A program made the position numbers and the translations under genes. Under the pieces are notes generated by a model that was not told the origin of the DNA, made no database searches, and saw nothing but the letters and a program-made list of their open reading frames with translations. From Pasteurellaceae bacterium Pebbles2 (GTDB lineage Bacteria; Pseudomonadota; Gammaproteobacteria; Enterobacterales; Pasteurellaceae), in contig LVZA01000001.1 in assembly GCA_023101505.1 (NCBI GenBank), positions 620,001 through 684,000 on the forward strand: DNA of 64,000 bases, given 5' to 3'. The first letter of the stretch is position 1. Every line of letters starts with the position of its first letter. This document shows, in pieces, positions 19,304 to 30,603 of the stretch.

Positions 19304-20611
19304 ATGAATAATAAAAACACCTTCATCGTCGGCTTTATGCTTTTTGCCATTTTTTTTGGCGCAGGAAACTTAATTTTTCCGCCTCGCTTAGGTTTAGAAA
19401 CGGGTGCGCAATTTTGGCTTAGCTCCCTTGGTTTTATCGCCACTGGCGTAGGCTTGCCGTTGCTCGGCATTATTGTTAGCGCCTTTTATCAAGGCGGTTA
19501 CAGCAAAGCCCTCAAACAAATTCACCCTTGGTTTTCGTTGATTTTCTTAAGTGCAATTTATTTGAGTATTGGACCTTTTCTTGCCATTCCACGCACCGCT
19601 GCAACGTCCTATGAAATTGCAATACAACCATTTTTAAAAGGCGAACAACCAATTTCTTTGTTAATTTTTACCGCACTTTACTTTATTTTATCGCTATGGC
19701 TTGCCTTAAGCCCATCAAAAATGGTGGAACGAGTAGGTTCAATCCTCACGCCAGCCCTGCTCATCGCTATCGCCGCTTTAGTCATCAAATCATTCTTAAT
19801 GTTTGCAGATAATGACTATGCCACCGTCAACGTGCCAGAACCTGTATTTTTCAAAGGCTTTGTTTCAGGCTATTTAACAATGGACGCATTAGCATCTATC
19901 GCCTACTCAGTCATTGTTATTTCAGCAATTCAATCCAAAGGGGTGGAAAAACAACAGCTCCCACGCCAAACCCTATTTGCAGGCTTAATTGCCGCTGGCG
20001 CATTAACCTTAATTTATTTCGCCCTAGCGTGGATCGGCAGCAAAATCTCATTAAGCAATGAAACCCTCGCCTTAATTAAAGAAAAAAATCTCGACATTGG
20101 CACGTACTTACTCAACACAGCAGCTCAACAAACATTCGGCGAACTCGGGCGCATCATTCTCGGCATCATTGTTACTTTAGCTTGCCTCACCACGGCTATC
20201 GGCTTAATCGTATCGGTCAGTGAATATTTTTACGAAATCTATCATAAAATTTCCTATAAAGTGTATGCACTCACATTTACCGTTATCAGTTTTATTCTGT
20301 CTAATCAAGGACTTAATGCAGTCTTGAGCAAATCTGTGCCTGTTTTATTAGTGCTATACCCTATTGCGATCACAGTGATTTTACTGATGTTCATCAACAT
20401 CTTTTTTAAACTTCCGTTACTCGCCCAGCGAATTCCGATTTTCCTTGTGTCAATCGTTTCACTCTGCTCAGTATTGGAGCTTGAATTCACCAAATCCCTC
20501 CCCCTCAAAGCACATTCGATGGAATGGGTTATTTTCGCTATTTTTGGCACTATCGTCGGTTATTTATACGCAAGTGTCCAAAACAAACGATACAACTTTC
20601 TTCAAAAATAA
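19304..20611 (+). CDS. brnQ: Branched-chain amino acid:cation symporter
   Basis: 435 residues, about twelve transmembrane helices, LIVCS family. The family start FIVGFMLFAIFFGAGNLIFPP is intact, as is LGPFLAIPRTAATSYE in the form SIGPFLAIPRTAATSYE. It imports leucine, isoleucine and valine with sodium or protons. It is on the same strand as the preceding sulfatase gene and ends at a bidirectional uptake-signal terminator shared with hisIE. Confidence 0.95.
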   Translation: MNNKNTFIVGFMLFAIFFGAGNLIFPPRLGLETGAQFWLSSLGFIATGVGLPLLGIIVSAFYQGGYSKALKQIHPWFSLIFLSAIYLSIGPFLAIPRTAATSYEIAIQPFLKGEQPISLLIFTALYFILSLWLALSPSKMVERVGSILTPALLIAIAALVIKSFLMFADNDYATVNVPEPVFFKGFVSGYLTMDALASIAYSVIVISAIQSKGVEKQQLPRQTLFAGLIAAGALTLIYFALAWIGSKISLSNETLALIKEKNLDIGTYLLNTAAQQTFGELGRIILGIIVTLACLTTAIGLIVSVSEYFYEIYHKISYKVYALTFTVISFILSNQGLNAVLSKSVPVLLVLYPIAITVILLMFINIFFKLPLLAQRIPIFLVSIVSLCSVLELEFTKSLPLKAHSMEWVIFAIFGTIVGYLYASVQNKRYNFLQK

Positions 20612-20643
20612 AAAAAGTGCGGTGAAAAATACCGCACTTTTAT
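20611..20643. terminator. Bidirectional uptake-signal terminator (brnQ / hisIE)
   Basis: AAAAAGTGCGGT, seven bases, ACCGCACTTTTT: a perfect stem of two facing uptake signals with A tracts on the left and T tracts on the right. It terminates both the rightward brnQ and the leftward his transcripts. Confidence 0.85.
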
Positions 20644-20650
20644 CATCAGC

Positions 20651-21295
20651 TTATTTATTTGAACCCTCGGGGTGCAAGCCAATGCCTTTATGACGTTCTT
20701 GCAGTTTGGCGATCACATCTTGCCAGCCAAGATCGCTGTCGTGTAGCAATACACTTAAGTGATACACCAAATCCGCTGCCTCGCTGACCAATTCTTCCCG
20801 ATCTTTTGCCACCGCTGCCAACGCTGTTTCCACCGCTTCTTCACCCACTTTTTGAGCGATTTTCTTCGTGCCTTTGGTGTAAAGGGTGGCAGTGTAGGAA
20901 CTATTTGCCTCAGCATTTTTGCGTTCTGAAATCAATCGTTCCAATTTGGCAAACCAGCTCCAACTCGGCTGTTCACTTTCAAACTGATGAAAACAACTTT
21001 CCGCCCCTGTATGACAGGTTTCACCAATGGGATTAGCCAAAATCAATAACGTATCGTTGTCGCAATCCAAGCACATATCGACCACATTTAAAAAATGCCC
21101 CGAACTTTCGCCTTTTGTCCAAAGGCGTTGTTTGGTGCGAGAGAAAAACGTAACTTTTTTCTCAGCGATAGTTTTGCTTAAGGCTTCTGGATTCACATAA
21201 CCCAACATCAGCACTTCGCAAGTTTGAGCGTTTTGGACGATAACGGGAAGTAAACCGTCTACTTTTTGCCAATCAATTTTATTTATGTCTAACAT
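20651..21295 (-). CDS. hisI: HisIE, bifunctional phosphoribosyl-AMP cyclohydrolase / phosphoribosyl-ATP pyrophosphatase
   Basis: 214 residues. The HisI cyclohydrolase half is at about 1-110 ([21 protein letters not shown], then DCDNDTLL and [11 protein letters not shown] with zinc-type Asp and Cys). The HisE pyrophosphohydrolase half is at about 115-205 ([24 protein letters not shown]). It performs steps 2 and 3 of histidine synthesis. It is the last gene of the cluster and is separated from hisF by a non-his gene. Confidence 0.96.
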   Translation of the reverse strand: MLDINKIDWQKVDGLLPVIVQNAQTCEVLMLGYVNPEALSKTIAEKKVTFFSRTKQRLWTKGESSGHFLNVVDMCLDCDNDTLLILANPIGETCHTGAESCFHQFESEQPSWSWFAKLERLISERKNAEANSSYTATLYTKGTKKIAQKVGEEAVETALAAVAKDREELVSEAADLVYHLSVLLHDSDLGWQDVIAKLQERHKGIGLHPEGSNK

Positions 21296-21309
21296 TTTTA
21301 TTCCTAAAT

Positions 21310-21737
21310 TTATTGAGCTTCCATTTCATAAACGTCGCCATATTCATCTGTAACTTCCATTATTCCATAATCAACCCATTCAGCTTCACCATAGAATTCA
21401 TCACCATCATCATTCATTAACGAACACTCTCCATATTTACCATTCATATCGCAGTTTCCTGTAATACCAAGCCCCTCAATATCTTCTACATCATAATTAT
21501 ATGTGTAGTTTCCACTTGTGCCTGTTCTATGATTGTACATAAATTGGCTATTTGTATGATATGTCGGATCTTTTTGAACATCATCTTCTTCCAGATCATC
21601 ATCTTCATCTTCTGCATCATCAGTTTGGACTATATCTATTTGTTGTTCCACATAATATTGTCGAGCAGTGCTTTTTTTATCAGATGAGCATTGATAAATA
21701 AAAAATATAGCAACAATTATAAAGATTATATTTTTCA

Positions 21738-21738
<1 letters not shown>
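21310..21738 (-). CDS. Hypothetical acidic envelope protein inside the his cluster
   Basis: 142 residues, not recognised. An N-terminal hydrophobic segment ([17 protein letters not shown]) ends in a cysteine but with a poor lipobox, so it may be a lipoprotein or simply secreted. A run of about 20 mostly Asp/Glu residues follows at 40-58. The C-terminal third is rich in Gly, Asp, Glu, Tyr and has two cysteines ([13 protein letters not shown]). The start is a GTG (21738) overlapping the hisF TAG stop, with AGGAAG just before it, so it is coupled to hisF. Its A/T-rich codons differ from the his genes around it. Confidence 0.75.
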
Positions 21739-23257
<1,519 letters not shown>

Positions 23258-23354
23258 TTAACTCATCTATCTTATTACCGCGGACAATGCCTTCGGTTAA
23301 GCATAATATTGCCCCTTTGGAGCTAGGTTCAGTCATATTCGCTCCCCATATTTT

Positions 23355-23499
23355 CCCTCCCACTGCTTGCGGGGGGAGGTGCCTGAAAGGCGGAGGGGGG
23401 CAAACTCAACAGGGGTAACTTTGGCTATTTTGCCACTTCGTGGCACAGCCCCCCTCAGTCGCTCTGCGACAGCTCCCCCCGTGAACAGGGGGAGCGAAG
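23355..23499. repeat. Composite palindromic G/C-rich intergenic repeat
   Basis: The gap between the MOSC gene and hisA (23243-23535) holds stacked hairpins. CCCTCCC (23355-23361) pairs with GGGGGGAGG (23371-23379). A GCCTGAAAGGC hairpin follows, then TGCCACTTCGTGGCA, then GTCGCTCTGCGAC, then GCTCCCCCC (23472-23480) with GGGGGAGC (23488-23495). At a larger scale 23371-23401 and 23448-23480 are imperfect inverse copies with different inner hairpins. The G/C content stands out from all surrounding DNA. It looks like a non-coding mobile or REP-like element. The rest of the gap is A/T-rich with nothing recognised. Confidence 0.75.
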
Positions 23500-23535
23500 T
23501 AATCTTCTCACTCTCCGTAAAAAAGAATTTTTATA

Positions 23536-24198
23536 TTAGCTCAGCCTTGCCAGCTGCGCCCTAACCGTTCTTTTAAACGCTTCCGCTAATTTTTCGTAAT
23601 TTAGCACCGCTTCTAGCTGGCTTTTTATTTCATTGCCTGTATTTCCGCTAACTAATTGATTTAAATACATCATATTCAAATCAGGATACGGGCGTTCTAG
23701 CAATTTTATTTCATTGCCTTGCTGAATTTCGCCAGTTTGAATCACGCGCACATACCAGCCTGTGTAGCCTGTTTCTCGCACGATTTTTTGGGTATCGGCG
23801 AAGTCGGTGTTTTTCGACAAACGTTCGCAGGGTTTGCGGGGTTGTGAGACTTCCAAAATAGTTGAGCCGATTTGGTAGCGGTCGCCTACGCAAACGTTAC
23901 TTTCATCTAATTGAGAAACCACGAAATTTTCGCCATAAACTGCCGTGCCACGCCAGTCGAAATCTTTACCGATAACCGCGGTTAATTTTTCGAAAGTTTT
24001 GTCGGACATAAAAAATAACGCCTTGTCCACGCCGCCGTGATGGGCTTTTAAGCCCACATCGTTGCCAGTTGCCCCCGTTGCATTGACTTCCACTTTTGCT
24101 ACGGGTTGCTTGCGAATGGCGGTTTCAAGGGTTGTGCCGTCTGCAAAGGTTAGGGTTTGCACCAAGCCGATTTTTATGGCTAAAATTTCGCCGTTCAT
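23536..24198 (-). CDS. MOSC-domain protein of the YiiM family
   Basis: 220 residues. The MOSC domain is recognisable from [21 protein letters not shown] (two blocks at 41-61) and the conserved cysteine in [13 protein letters not shown] (Cys124). C-terminal residues after 160 match the YiiM type with an extra helical domain. YiiM proteins bind molybdenum cofactor and reduce N-hydroxylated bases such as 6-hydroxylaminopurine. Its ATG overlaps the hisH stop as TAATG, so it is translated with hisH although it has no known role in histidine synthesis. Confidence 0.88.
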   Translation of the reverse strand: MNGEILAIKIGLVQTLTFADGTTLETAIRKQPVAKVEVNATGATGNDVGLKAHHGGVDKALFFMSDKTFEKLTAVIGKDFDWRGTAVYGENFVVSQLDESNVCVGDRYQIGSTILEVSQPRKPCERLSKNTDFADTQKIVRETGYTGWYVRVIQTGEIQQGNEIKLLERPYPDLNMMYLNQLVSGNTGNEIKSQLEAVLNYEKLAEAFKRTVRAQLARLS

Positions 24199-24791
24199 TA
24201 GATATTTTCCACAAAATTGCGTAGCAACTGCGAGCCGTTTTTGCCCGAACGTTCAGGGTGAAACTGCACGCCGTAGAAATTTTTGTTAGCAATCGAAGCG
24301 GAAAAATCCACGCCGTAGCTACTTGTCGCAATGGTATTTTCATTCGGTAGCACCGCATAACTATGCACAAAATAGAAATGGCTGTCTTGCTCAATGCCTG
24401 CGAAAAGTGGGTGATCCGCCTGATAACGCACCTTGTTCCAGCCCATATGCGGCAACGGTAAGCCTGTGTTTGGAATGAGTTCGGTATTGCCCGACATCAA
24501 CGAAAGGGCGTTCACATTGCCTTCGCTCGAAAATTCGGTCATCAACTGCATTCCCAAGCAAATGCCGAGCATTGGTTGGGTGGCGTGTCGAATGGTGTCG
24601 ATAAGTTGGCGATCTTGCAAATTTTTCATCGCAGCCGCCGCCGTTCCCACCCCTGGGAGCAACAATTTATCTGCCGATTGGATTTTATTCAGATCTCGAG
24701 TGATCTCGGCTTGAAAGCCTAAACGATCAAAGGCAAATTTAACCGATGAAAGATTGGCACAGCCTGTGTCGATAATGGTGATTTGGGTCAT
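24198..24791 (-). CDS. hisH: Imidazole glycerol phosphate synthase, glutaminase subunit HisH
   Basis: 197 residues, class I glutamine amidotransferase. The catalytic triad is visible: Cys78 in GICLGMQ, His178 and Glu180 in GVQFHPER. It releases ammonia from glutamine for HisF. It is coupled by TAATG overlaps on both sides, to the nuclease-like gene upstream and to the MOSC gene downstream. Confidence 0.96.
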   Translation of the reverse strand: MTQITIIDTGCANLSSVKFAFDRLGFQAEITRDLNKIQSADKLLLPGVGTAAAAMKNLQDRQLIDTIRHATQPMLGICLGMQLMTEFSSEGNVNALSLMSGNTELIPNTGLPLPHMGWNKVRYQADHPLFAGIEQDSHFYFVHSYAVLPNENTIATSSYGVDFSASIANKNFYGVQFHPERSGKNGSQLLRNFVENI

Positions 24792-25693
24792 TATTTATTC
24801 CAGTTATTTTTAAATAATTCGCCTGTTTGATAATAAACAGAAACGTATTTAATATATTTTTCAAAATCGCTATTTTCGGTAACGATACGATTGACAGATT
24901 GCCAATCCACTTCTAATTTTTGTTTGGCAGGTAATAATATTTCACTTTGCGATAAATCATTCGGGACTAATAAAATAACGCCAATGCCGTGTAACGCTGA
25001 CAAAATACGTAATTCTTCTAAAATATTATCAGGAATAGAAGTTGCCACTAAATAGCCTTCATTTGCCCAACTTGAATTACTTACCGCTTGGAAGAAACTA
25101 CTACGAACATTTGAGCCATTCAGTTCTACTTTCACTTCAAATGACCATAATTTAACGCTTTGCCCTGAACTCTGTTTTGCACATTTTTTAACGTGTTCAT
25201 TCCAAGATTGATCCACCGTTTGCATAGCAACCACATCAGGGTGTAACCATTGATTGCCATTCGCCCCACGAGATTTTTTGGAAACTTTTTCATTAATCCG
25301 CAAACAAAATAAACCAAATTCTTGATGTAAATAATTCATCAATTCAGGATAAAGTGCTTGTTCTGATTGGCGATTTTCAATAATTTCTTTCGGCTCAAAT
25401 TTTTCTGTTTTAGTCGCAGAATGATCTGAAAACCAAAATACTCTTGGACGAGGTTTGTCTTGAGTTTGAATTCCCTCTTTCAAATATCTTGCAACTCTAT
25501 CGCCACCAATTTCCGCAATAATTTGCTGTAAAAAATCTCTTTCAGAATTAAATCCAGAACGCTTTTCTTGATAATCTTCAGGATAAATTTTCGTAATTTC
25601 TTGAGCAATTTCTCGTGCGGTAAAACGTTTATTCGGATTATCTTTTAAAAATTGAATAACCCTTTGTGGTTGTGTTAATTTTTTTGTCATCAT
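24791..25693 (-). CDS. HrgA/COG2958-like protein: winged-helix domain plus PD-(D/E)xK nuclease-like domain
   Basis: 300 residues, or 299 from the second ATG, which is better spaced from GAGG. The N-terminal ~75 residues (RVIQFLKDNPNKRFTAREIA) form a HARE-type winged helix. The C-terminal part has a restriction-endonuclease-like core: Glu117, HPDVVA (Asp153), SFEVKVEL (Glu186, Lys188) and Gln202 in FFQAVSNSSW. I recognise it as similar to H. pylori HrgA, a gene found at restriction-modification loci. No methyltransferase lies nearby. It sits inside the his cluster, coupled to hisH, and its A/T-rich codons differ from its neighbours. Nuclease activity is inferred. Confidence 0.75.
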   Translation of the reverse strand: MMTKKLTQPQRVIQFLKDNPNKRFTAREIAQEITKIYPEDYQEKRSGFNSERDFLQQIIAEIGGDRVARYLKEGIQTQDKPRPRVFWFSDHSATKTEKFEPKEIIENRQSEQALYPELMNYLHQEFGLFCLRINEKVSKKSRGANGNQWLHPDVVAMQTVDQSWNEHVKKCAKQSSGQSVKLWSFEVKVELNGSNVRSSFFQAVSNSSWANEGYLVATSIPDNILEELRILSALHGIGVILLVPNDLSQSEILLPAKQKLEVDWQSVNRIVTENSDFEKYIKYVSVYYQTGELFKNNWNK

Positions 25694-25760
25694 TAATCCT
25701 CACTGATTTACAACGGGGGTAATTTTACACAAAAAATGCAAAAATTCCCCCCTTGCAGGA

Positions 25761-26855
25761 TTACAACACCCCTTTACTACTCGGCAACTCATTCCCTTCA
25801 ATGCGAATAGCTTGTCTCAACGTTCTACCAAACACTTTAAACAAACTCTCAATCTTATGATGTTCGTTGTCGCCAGTGGCTTTTAAGTGAAGCGTGGCAA
25901 GCAGGGTAAAGGCGAGAGATTGGAAGAAATGTTCGGTCATTTCACAGCTGAAATCGCCCACTTTATCACGCTTGAATTTGGCGTTGAATTTGATGAATGG
26001 GCGACCTGATAAGTCTAAGGCACATTCCGCACGGCATTCGTCCATTGGCAACACGAAGCCGAAGCGTGCGATACCACGTTTGTCGCCGATGGCTTGTTTT
26101 AAGGCTGAGCCTAATGCCAAAGCGGTGTCTTCCACGGTGTGATGTTCGTCAATGTGCAAGTCGCCGTTGCAGGTTACGTTCATACGGAATCCGCCGTGGG
26201 TGGCGATTTGGTCGAGCATATGGTCGAAAAAGCCTACGCCTGTTTTGATTTCGTTTACACCCGTTTCGTCTAGCCACACTTGCACTTTGATGTCCGTTTC
26301 TTTGGTTTTACGCACCACTTCCGCATAGCGTGGTTCACGGTTGCCGATGTTGGTTACGGGTTCGCCGAGTAATTTTTCAGTAATCAAATCCCAATCTAGG
26401 CTTTCAGGATTGTATTGCAAAGCACGAATACCTAAGTTCTCCGCCAGTTGCACGTCCGTTTGGCGGTCGCCAATCACAAAGCTAGTCGCAGGGTCGAACA
26501 ATTTTTTGTCGATATATTTTTTCAGCAATTTGGTTTTCGGTTTGCGGCAAGCACAGTTATCTTCAGGTTTGTGCGGACAAATTAAAATGTCATCAAATTC
26601 AATGCCTTGCGAGCGGAAAATCTCGAGCATTGCATTGTGCGGTTTGTCGAAGGTGTCTTGTGGGAATGAATCCGTGCCTAAGCCATCTTGATTGCTCACC
26701 ATCACAAAACGGTAGCGATTTTTCAGCTTTAATAAGGCTGGAATGACGTTTTTTTCGAGATTGAGTTTCTCAAGGCTGTCGATCTGAAAATCGGTTTTCG
26801 GTTCGTCAATTAACGTGCCATCTCGGTCGATAAAAAGAATAGATTGTTGTGTCAT
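25761..26855 (-). CDS. hisB: HisB, bifunctional histidinol-phosphatase / imidazoleglycerol-phosphate dehydratase
   Basis: 364 residues. The HAD phosphatase half begins [15 protein letters not shown] (nucleophile DxD) and has the zinc loop [15 protein letters not shown]. The dehydratase half begins near 175 and carries [15 protein letters not shown] and [12 protein letters not shown] metal ligands. The ATG at 26855 follows AAGGA at good spacing; an upstream ATG (26876) lacks a site. hisB is the first gene of the cluster. hisG, hisD and hisC, normally upstream, are not in the window. Confidence 0.96.
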   Translation of the reverse strand: MTQQSILFIDRDGTLIDEPKTDFQIDSLEKLNLEKNVIPALLKLKNRYRFVMVSNQDGLGTDSFPQDTFDKPHNAMLEIFRSQGIEFDDILICPHKPEDNCACRKPKTKLLKKYIDKKLFDPATSFVIGDRQTDVQLAENLGIRALQYNPESLDWDLITEKLLGEPVTNIGNREPRYAEVVRKTKETDIKVQVWLDETGVNEIKTGVGFFDHMLDQIATHGGFRMNVTCNGDLHIDEHHTVEDTALALGSALKQAIGDKRGIARFGFVLPMDECRAECALDLSGRPFIKFNAKFKRDKVGDFSCEMTEHFFQSLAFTLLATLHLKATGDNEHHKIESLFKVFGRTLRQAIRIEGNELPSSKGVL

Positions 26856-26935
26856 TTTGCTGTCCTTGTATAACAATGGATAAAACTGCGGTGTCTTTTT
26901 TGAGAGTTTTAAATATTATTTCCGCACCAAAATAC

Positions 26936-26958
26936 TTGCCTAGCATAATGCTAGGCAA
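26936..26958. terminator. Hairpin between the SulP gene and hisB
   Basis: TTGCCTAGCAT and ATGCTAGGCAA form a near-perfect palindrome of 23 bases. On the minus strand it follows the SulP stop by about 38 bases and is followed by TATTTTGG, so it may end that transcript. The plus-strand side is followed by ATTTATTTTTT. It probably isolates the his cluster from SulP transcription. Confidence 0.6.
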
Positions 26959-26995
26959 CCATTTATTTTTTAACAGCAAATTGGCTTTTATTCAA

Positions 26996-28741
26996 CTAAT
27001 TTTGTACGAGTTTTTCAAATTCACGAATTTTCTGATAACTTTCATCTAAATCCGCACTAAAATTAATTTTTTTCAATTCAGGTACGGTGTTCGATTTCAC
27101 AATCATTCGCAGTGGTTGGAACTGTACATTGCATAGATAAAGCTGTTGATGTGGCAACATATGTTGCACAAAGCGAGTCAGGGCGTGAATGCCCCCAGTA
27201 TCTAGCACCGTAACCGCATCGCACTGCAAAACAATATGTTTAATTTCGTGATCGGTGTGGACAGTTTTGTCGTGCAAATCGGCAAATAAATTATCAGCAG
27301 CCGCGAAAAATAGTGGACCGCTAATGCGATACACCAACACATCTTCCAAGTCGTCAGGGTGCGGTTGTTCAATGGATTTGGTCATTTCGGCAATGGTGCG
27401 GATAAATAGTAAACTCGCCAACAATACGCCCACGGAAATGGCAATCACCATATCGAAAATCACCGTGAGGAAAATGCAAATCAGCAACACCGCAATTTCA
27501 TTCGCCCCCGAACGACGAACTAAATGAATAATATTGCGTAAATCAGCCATATTCCACGCCACCATCAACAGCAACGCCGCCATTGATGCCAACGGCAAAT
27601 AAGAGAGTGCTTGAGCAAAAAATAACAATGAACAAAGCACCAATACGCCGTGAACCACGCTCGCTATCGGTGAAAATGCGCCCGATTTCACATTCGCTGC
27701 TGAACGAGCGATCGCTGCTGTGGCAGTAATTCCGCCTAGAAACGGGGCAACGATATTGCCAATGCCCTGAGCCAATAATTCGTTATTGGAGTGGTGCTTG
27801 GTATTGGTCATATTGTCCAACACCACCGCACACAATAAGGACTCAATCGCCCCTAACACCGCCATTGAAAAAGCCGCTGGCAATAAGGCTTGCAAGGTGT
27901 TGAAATCCCACACCACCGTTTCGCCTAAGGCATTAGGTAAATTCCACGGCAAAACTAATTCGGGCAACACGTTGGGGATACCCTGCCCGACACTTCCGTC
28001 TGACAACGTATATTGGAATGCCGAGCCAATGGTTCGCACATCAAAACCTGAATGGATCAAAATTAACGATAAAATCGTACCAATCAACACTGCAGGCAAA
28101 TGCCCTGGCACAGGTAAACGCAAACGATGCCACTGTGATAACACCAACAAAGTCAGCACGCCCACCGCCGTATCAGCCCAATTAATCGTTGAAAGTGCGG
28201 TGAAAATTACTTGAATTTTTTCCAAATAATGGGCTGGCATTGTCGCAATGTCTAAGCCAAGGAAATCCTTGATTTGCAAAGTCGCAATGGTAATCCCAAT
28301 TCCGCAAGTAAAGCCTAGCGTTACAGGCAACGGAATATATTCAATCAACCGTCCTAAACGAAATAACGCCATTACCACCAAAATCACGCCCGAAAGCAAG
28401 GTCGCCATCAGCAAACCACCCAAGCCAAATTGCTGGGTTACAGGATACAAAATCACCACAAACGCCGCCGTCGGCCCTGAAATATTAAAGCGAGAACCAC
28501 CCAACAACGCAATCACAATCCCTGCAATCATTGCTGTATAAAGCCCGTGCTGCGGCGGCACGCCCGAAGCAATCGCCAACGCCATCGAAAGCGGAATAGC
28601 AATCACCCCAACGGTTAAACCCGCAATAATATCTTTCACCAGTTGCGCCTTGCCATAACCTAAACGCAAACTATCTTTCAATGCACTAAAAGGTTTCACT
28701 GCTAAAAACGCATTTTTGGTTAAAAACCATTTATTTAACAT
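26996..28741 (-). CDS. SulP family anion transporter with STAS domain
   Basis: 581 residues. The SulP transmembrane core (about 25-440) includes [20 protein letters not shown] and [14 protein letters not shown] cytoplasmic STAS domain follows (about 460-575; [13 protein letters not shown] carries the conserved phosphorylatable-type position). Family members carry sulfate, bicarbonate or C4-dicarboxylates; the substrate cannot be told from this sequence. It stands alone between the his cluster and the repeat/tRNA-Ser region. Confidence 0.9.
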   Translation of the reverse strand: MLNKWFLTKNAFLAVKPFSALKDSLRLGYGKAQLVKDIIAGLTVGVIAIPLSMALAIASGVPPQHGLYTAMIAGIVIALLGGSRFNISGPTAAFVVILYPVTQQFGLGGLLMATLLSGVILVVMALFRLGRLIEYIPLPVTLGFTCGIGITIATLQIKDFLGLDIATMPAHYLEKIQVIFTALSTINWADTAVGVLTLLVLSQWHRLRLPVPGHLPAVLIGTILSLILIHSGFDVRTIGSAFQYTLSDGSVGQGIPNVLPELVLPWNLPNALGETVVWDFNTLQALLPAAFSMAVLGAIESLLCAVVLDNMTNTKHHSNNELLAQGIGNIVAPFLGGITATAAIARSAANVKSGAFSPIASVVHGVLVLCSLLFFAQALSYLPLASMAALLLMVAWNMADLRNIIHLVRRSGANEIAVLLICIFLTVIFDMVIAISVGVLLASLLFIRTIAEMTKSIEQPHPDDLEDVLVYRISGPLFFAAADNLFADLHDKTVHTDHEIKHIVLQCDAVTVLDTGGIHALTRFVQHMLPHQQLYLCNVQFQPLRMIVKSNTVPELKKINFSADLDESYQKIREFEKLVQN

Positions 28742-28836
28742 CGTTTACTCTCTAATATTTCAAAATTCAATATCATTATTCTAATCATAATTTCAGCAAA
28801 ATACTTTGCGATTTCGCAAGAAAACCTAAAAAAGAC

Positions 28837-28872
28837 TAGACGAAAGCTGAGTTAATTCTTATAATCACGCCC
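28837..28872 (+). promoter_or_regulatory. Candidate promoter reading toward tRNA-Ser
   Basis: TAGACG at 28837-28842, 17 bases, perfect TATAAT at 28860-28865, then the C-rich CACGCCC. This resembles the tRNA-Val promoter. Mature tRNA-Ser starts about 265 bases downstream, so the transcript would include both 104-bp elements. The gap 28742-29138 holds this promoter and the two elements; I see no gene in it. Confidence 0.45.
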
Positions 28873-28926
28873 ACTTTGCGAATTTCACCCCAAACTGCGG
28901 TCTAATTTTCGCAAGTTTTCAAAAAA

Positions 28927-29030
28927 TTTTGTAGTAAATCAAATACGTTACGAACAGCAAGCTGAAGACAGTGCAAGTGGCACGGCGAAGCGAAACAACG
29001 CAGTTAGTTGATTAGATTTACGCAGCAAAA
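28927..29030 (+). repeat. 104-bp element with terminal inverted repeats, unit 1
   Basis: Begins TTTTGTAGTAAATC and ends GATTTACGCAGCAAAA, so its ends are imperfect inverse copies (TTTTG...GTAAATC). The centre has the small hairpin GTGC-AAGTG-GCAC followed by GGCGAAGCGAA. It is followed after three bases by a second unit of exactly the same length, similar across most of its left and central part. Confidence 0.75.
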
Positions 29031-29033
29031 GAC

Positions 29034-29137
29034 TTTTGCAAGTAAACCAAATAAGTTACGAATAACAAGCTGAAGGCAGTGCATTAGCACGGCGAAGCGA
29101 AGTTATGAAGTAAATTATGCGGGTTTACGTAGCAAAA
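29034..29137 (+). repeat. 104-bp element with terminal inverted repeats, unit 2
   Basis: Begins TTTTGCAAGTAAACC and ends GGTTTACGTAGCAAAA. The T of the unit 1 arm (GTAAATC) is C here (GTAAACC) and the opposite arm changes from GATTTAC to GGTTTAC, a compensatory pair. The central hairpin is GTGC-ATTA-GCAC, same stem with a different loop. It ends one base before mature tRNA-Ser. Confidence 0.75.
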
Positions 29138-29138
29138 A

Positions 29139-29228
29139 GGTGAGATGTCCGAGTGGTTGAAGGAGCACGCCTGGAAAGCGTGTATGTGGGAAACTGCATC
29201 GGGGGTTCGAATCCCCCTCTCACCGCCA
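29139..29228 (+). tRNA. tRNA-Ser (anticodon GGA)
   Basis: 90-base type II tRNA with encoded CCA. The acceptor stem GGTGAGA pairs with TCTCACC. The anticodon stem CACGC/GCGTG encloses CTGGAAA, anticodon GGA. The long variable arm TATGTGGGAAACTGCAT is characteristic of serine. The T arm is GGGGGTTCGAATCCCCC. Confidence 0.97.
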
Positions 29229-29242
29229 TTTCCCATTCTTTT

Positions 29243-30490
29243 TTAATATCTTTTTCTTCCTATTTTTGAACCGTTATGCCTTGAACTTTCACCTTTTGAT
29301 TTGAGCCTGTGGGGTTTTGGGAGTTCAATGAGTGAATTTGGATCGTATTGGCTGACAGGAATGCTGTGTCCGATATATTCTTCGATTGCGGGTAAATTCA
29401 TTGCGTATTGTTCACAGGCGAAGCTGATCGATACGCCGCTTTCGCCAGCTCGGCCTGTGCGTCCGATGCGGTGAACATAGTCTTCACGGTCGTCGGGAAG
29501 ATCGTAGTTGAACACGTGAGTTACGTCGGAAATGTGTAGTCCACGAGCGGCAACGTCGGTGGCGACCAGAATATCTAAATCACCGTCGGTGAATTGTTTG
29601 AGCAACGCAAGGCGTTTTTTCTGTGCAACATCACCTGTGAGCAAGCCAGCTCGGTGTCCGTCGGCGGATAAATAGCCCCAAATATCTTCACATTTGTGTT
29701 TGGTGTTGGCAAATACGATGCAGCGTTCAGGCCACTCTTCTTCTAATAGCGTGAGCAATAATGCCATTTTATCTTGGTTTGATGGATAGAATAATTCTTC
29801 TTTGATGCGATGGCCTGTTTTTTGTAGCGGTTCGATTTCGATATATTCGGGATCATTCATATCTTCAAACGCTAATTCACGCACTTTGTAAGACAGTGTG
29901 GCGGAAAACAGCATTGTTAGGCGTTGTTGTGGACTTGGCGATTTGCGCATTAAATAACGAATATCTTTGATGAAACCCAAATCGAACATTCGGTCGGCTT
30001 CATCTAACACGATGACTTGAATCGCATTTAAGCGGATTATGCCTTGTTTCACATAGTCAATCACTCGCCCTGTCGTGCCGATCAAAATGTCCACACCAGC
30101 TTCAATCGCCTTGAGTTGTTTATCATAGCCCTCGCCGCCGTAAGCAAGTGCGGTCTTTAATCCTGTTGTTTTGGCTAACAATTCCGCATCATTAGCAATT
30201 TGCACTGCAAGCTCTCGAGTTGGCGCAAGAATTAAGGCTCGTGGCTCATTTGTCGCACTTTCTTGCTGATGTTCAAGTAAATGATGAAAAACTGCGGTTA
30301 AAAATGCGATAGTTTTTCCTGTGCCAGTTTGTGCCTGCCCTGCGACATCTTTTCCTTGCAAAGTAATCGGCAAAGAAAGGGCTTGAATTGGCGTGCAATA
30401 GTCAAATCCTTTGCTTTGCAATGCGCTTAGCACCTGTGGATTTAACGGAAGATCAGCAAAACGTTGCTGCGATAAATGGTTTGTTGTCAT
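29243..30490 (-). CDS. rhlB: DEAD-box RNA helicase RhlB
   Basis: 415 residues. Motifs in order: AQTGTGKT (Walker A), PTRELA, the DEAD box [11 protein letters not shown], then the second RecA domain with [12 protein letters not shown] and [10 protein letters not shown]. The stretch [16 protein letters not shown] and the C-terminal PKPHRL match RhlB closely rather than SrmB or RhlE. RhlB unwinds RNA for the RNase E degradosome and PNPase. It is divergent from rho, with which it is also neighbours in E. coli. Confidence 0.93.
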   Translation of the reverse strand: MTTNHLSQQRFADLPLNPQVLSALQSKGFDYCTPIQALSLPITLQGKDVAGQAQTGTGKTIAFLTAVFHHLLEHQQESATNEPRALILAPTRELAVQIANDAELLAKTTGLKTALAYGGEGYDKQLKAIEAGVDILIGTTGRVIDYVKQGIIRLNAIQVIVLDEADRMFDLGFIKDIRYLMRKSPSPQQRLTMLFSATLSYKVRELAFEDMNDPEYIEIEPLQKTGHRIKEELFYPSNQDKMALLLTLLEEEWPERCIVFANTKHKCEDIWGYLSADGHRAGLLTGDVAQKKRLALLKQFTDGDLDILVATDVAARGLHISDVTHVFNYDLPDDREDYVHRIGRTGRAGESGVSISFACEQYAMNLPAIEEYIGHSIPVSQYDPNSLIELPKPHRLKSKGESSRHNGSKIGRKRY

Positions 30491-30603
30491 ATTTTTTTAA
30501 TGTTTTCGGAATAAATTCAAATTAAGATCGGCTTAGAATAGCACGAAGTGAAAAAATCAGCAAAAAAGCACCGCACTTTTTACGTAAATATTCACGCAAA
30601 TGC

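Noticed and set aside
25761-26855. hisB as a fusion artefact
   Set aside because: The phosphatase-dehydratase fusion is the normal form in gammaproteobacteria.
29243-30490. Naming this helicase SrmB or RhlE
   Set aside because: The [16 protein letters not shown] block, C-terminal motif and proximity to rho fit RhlB.
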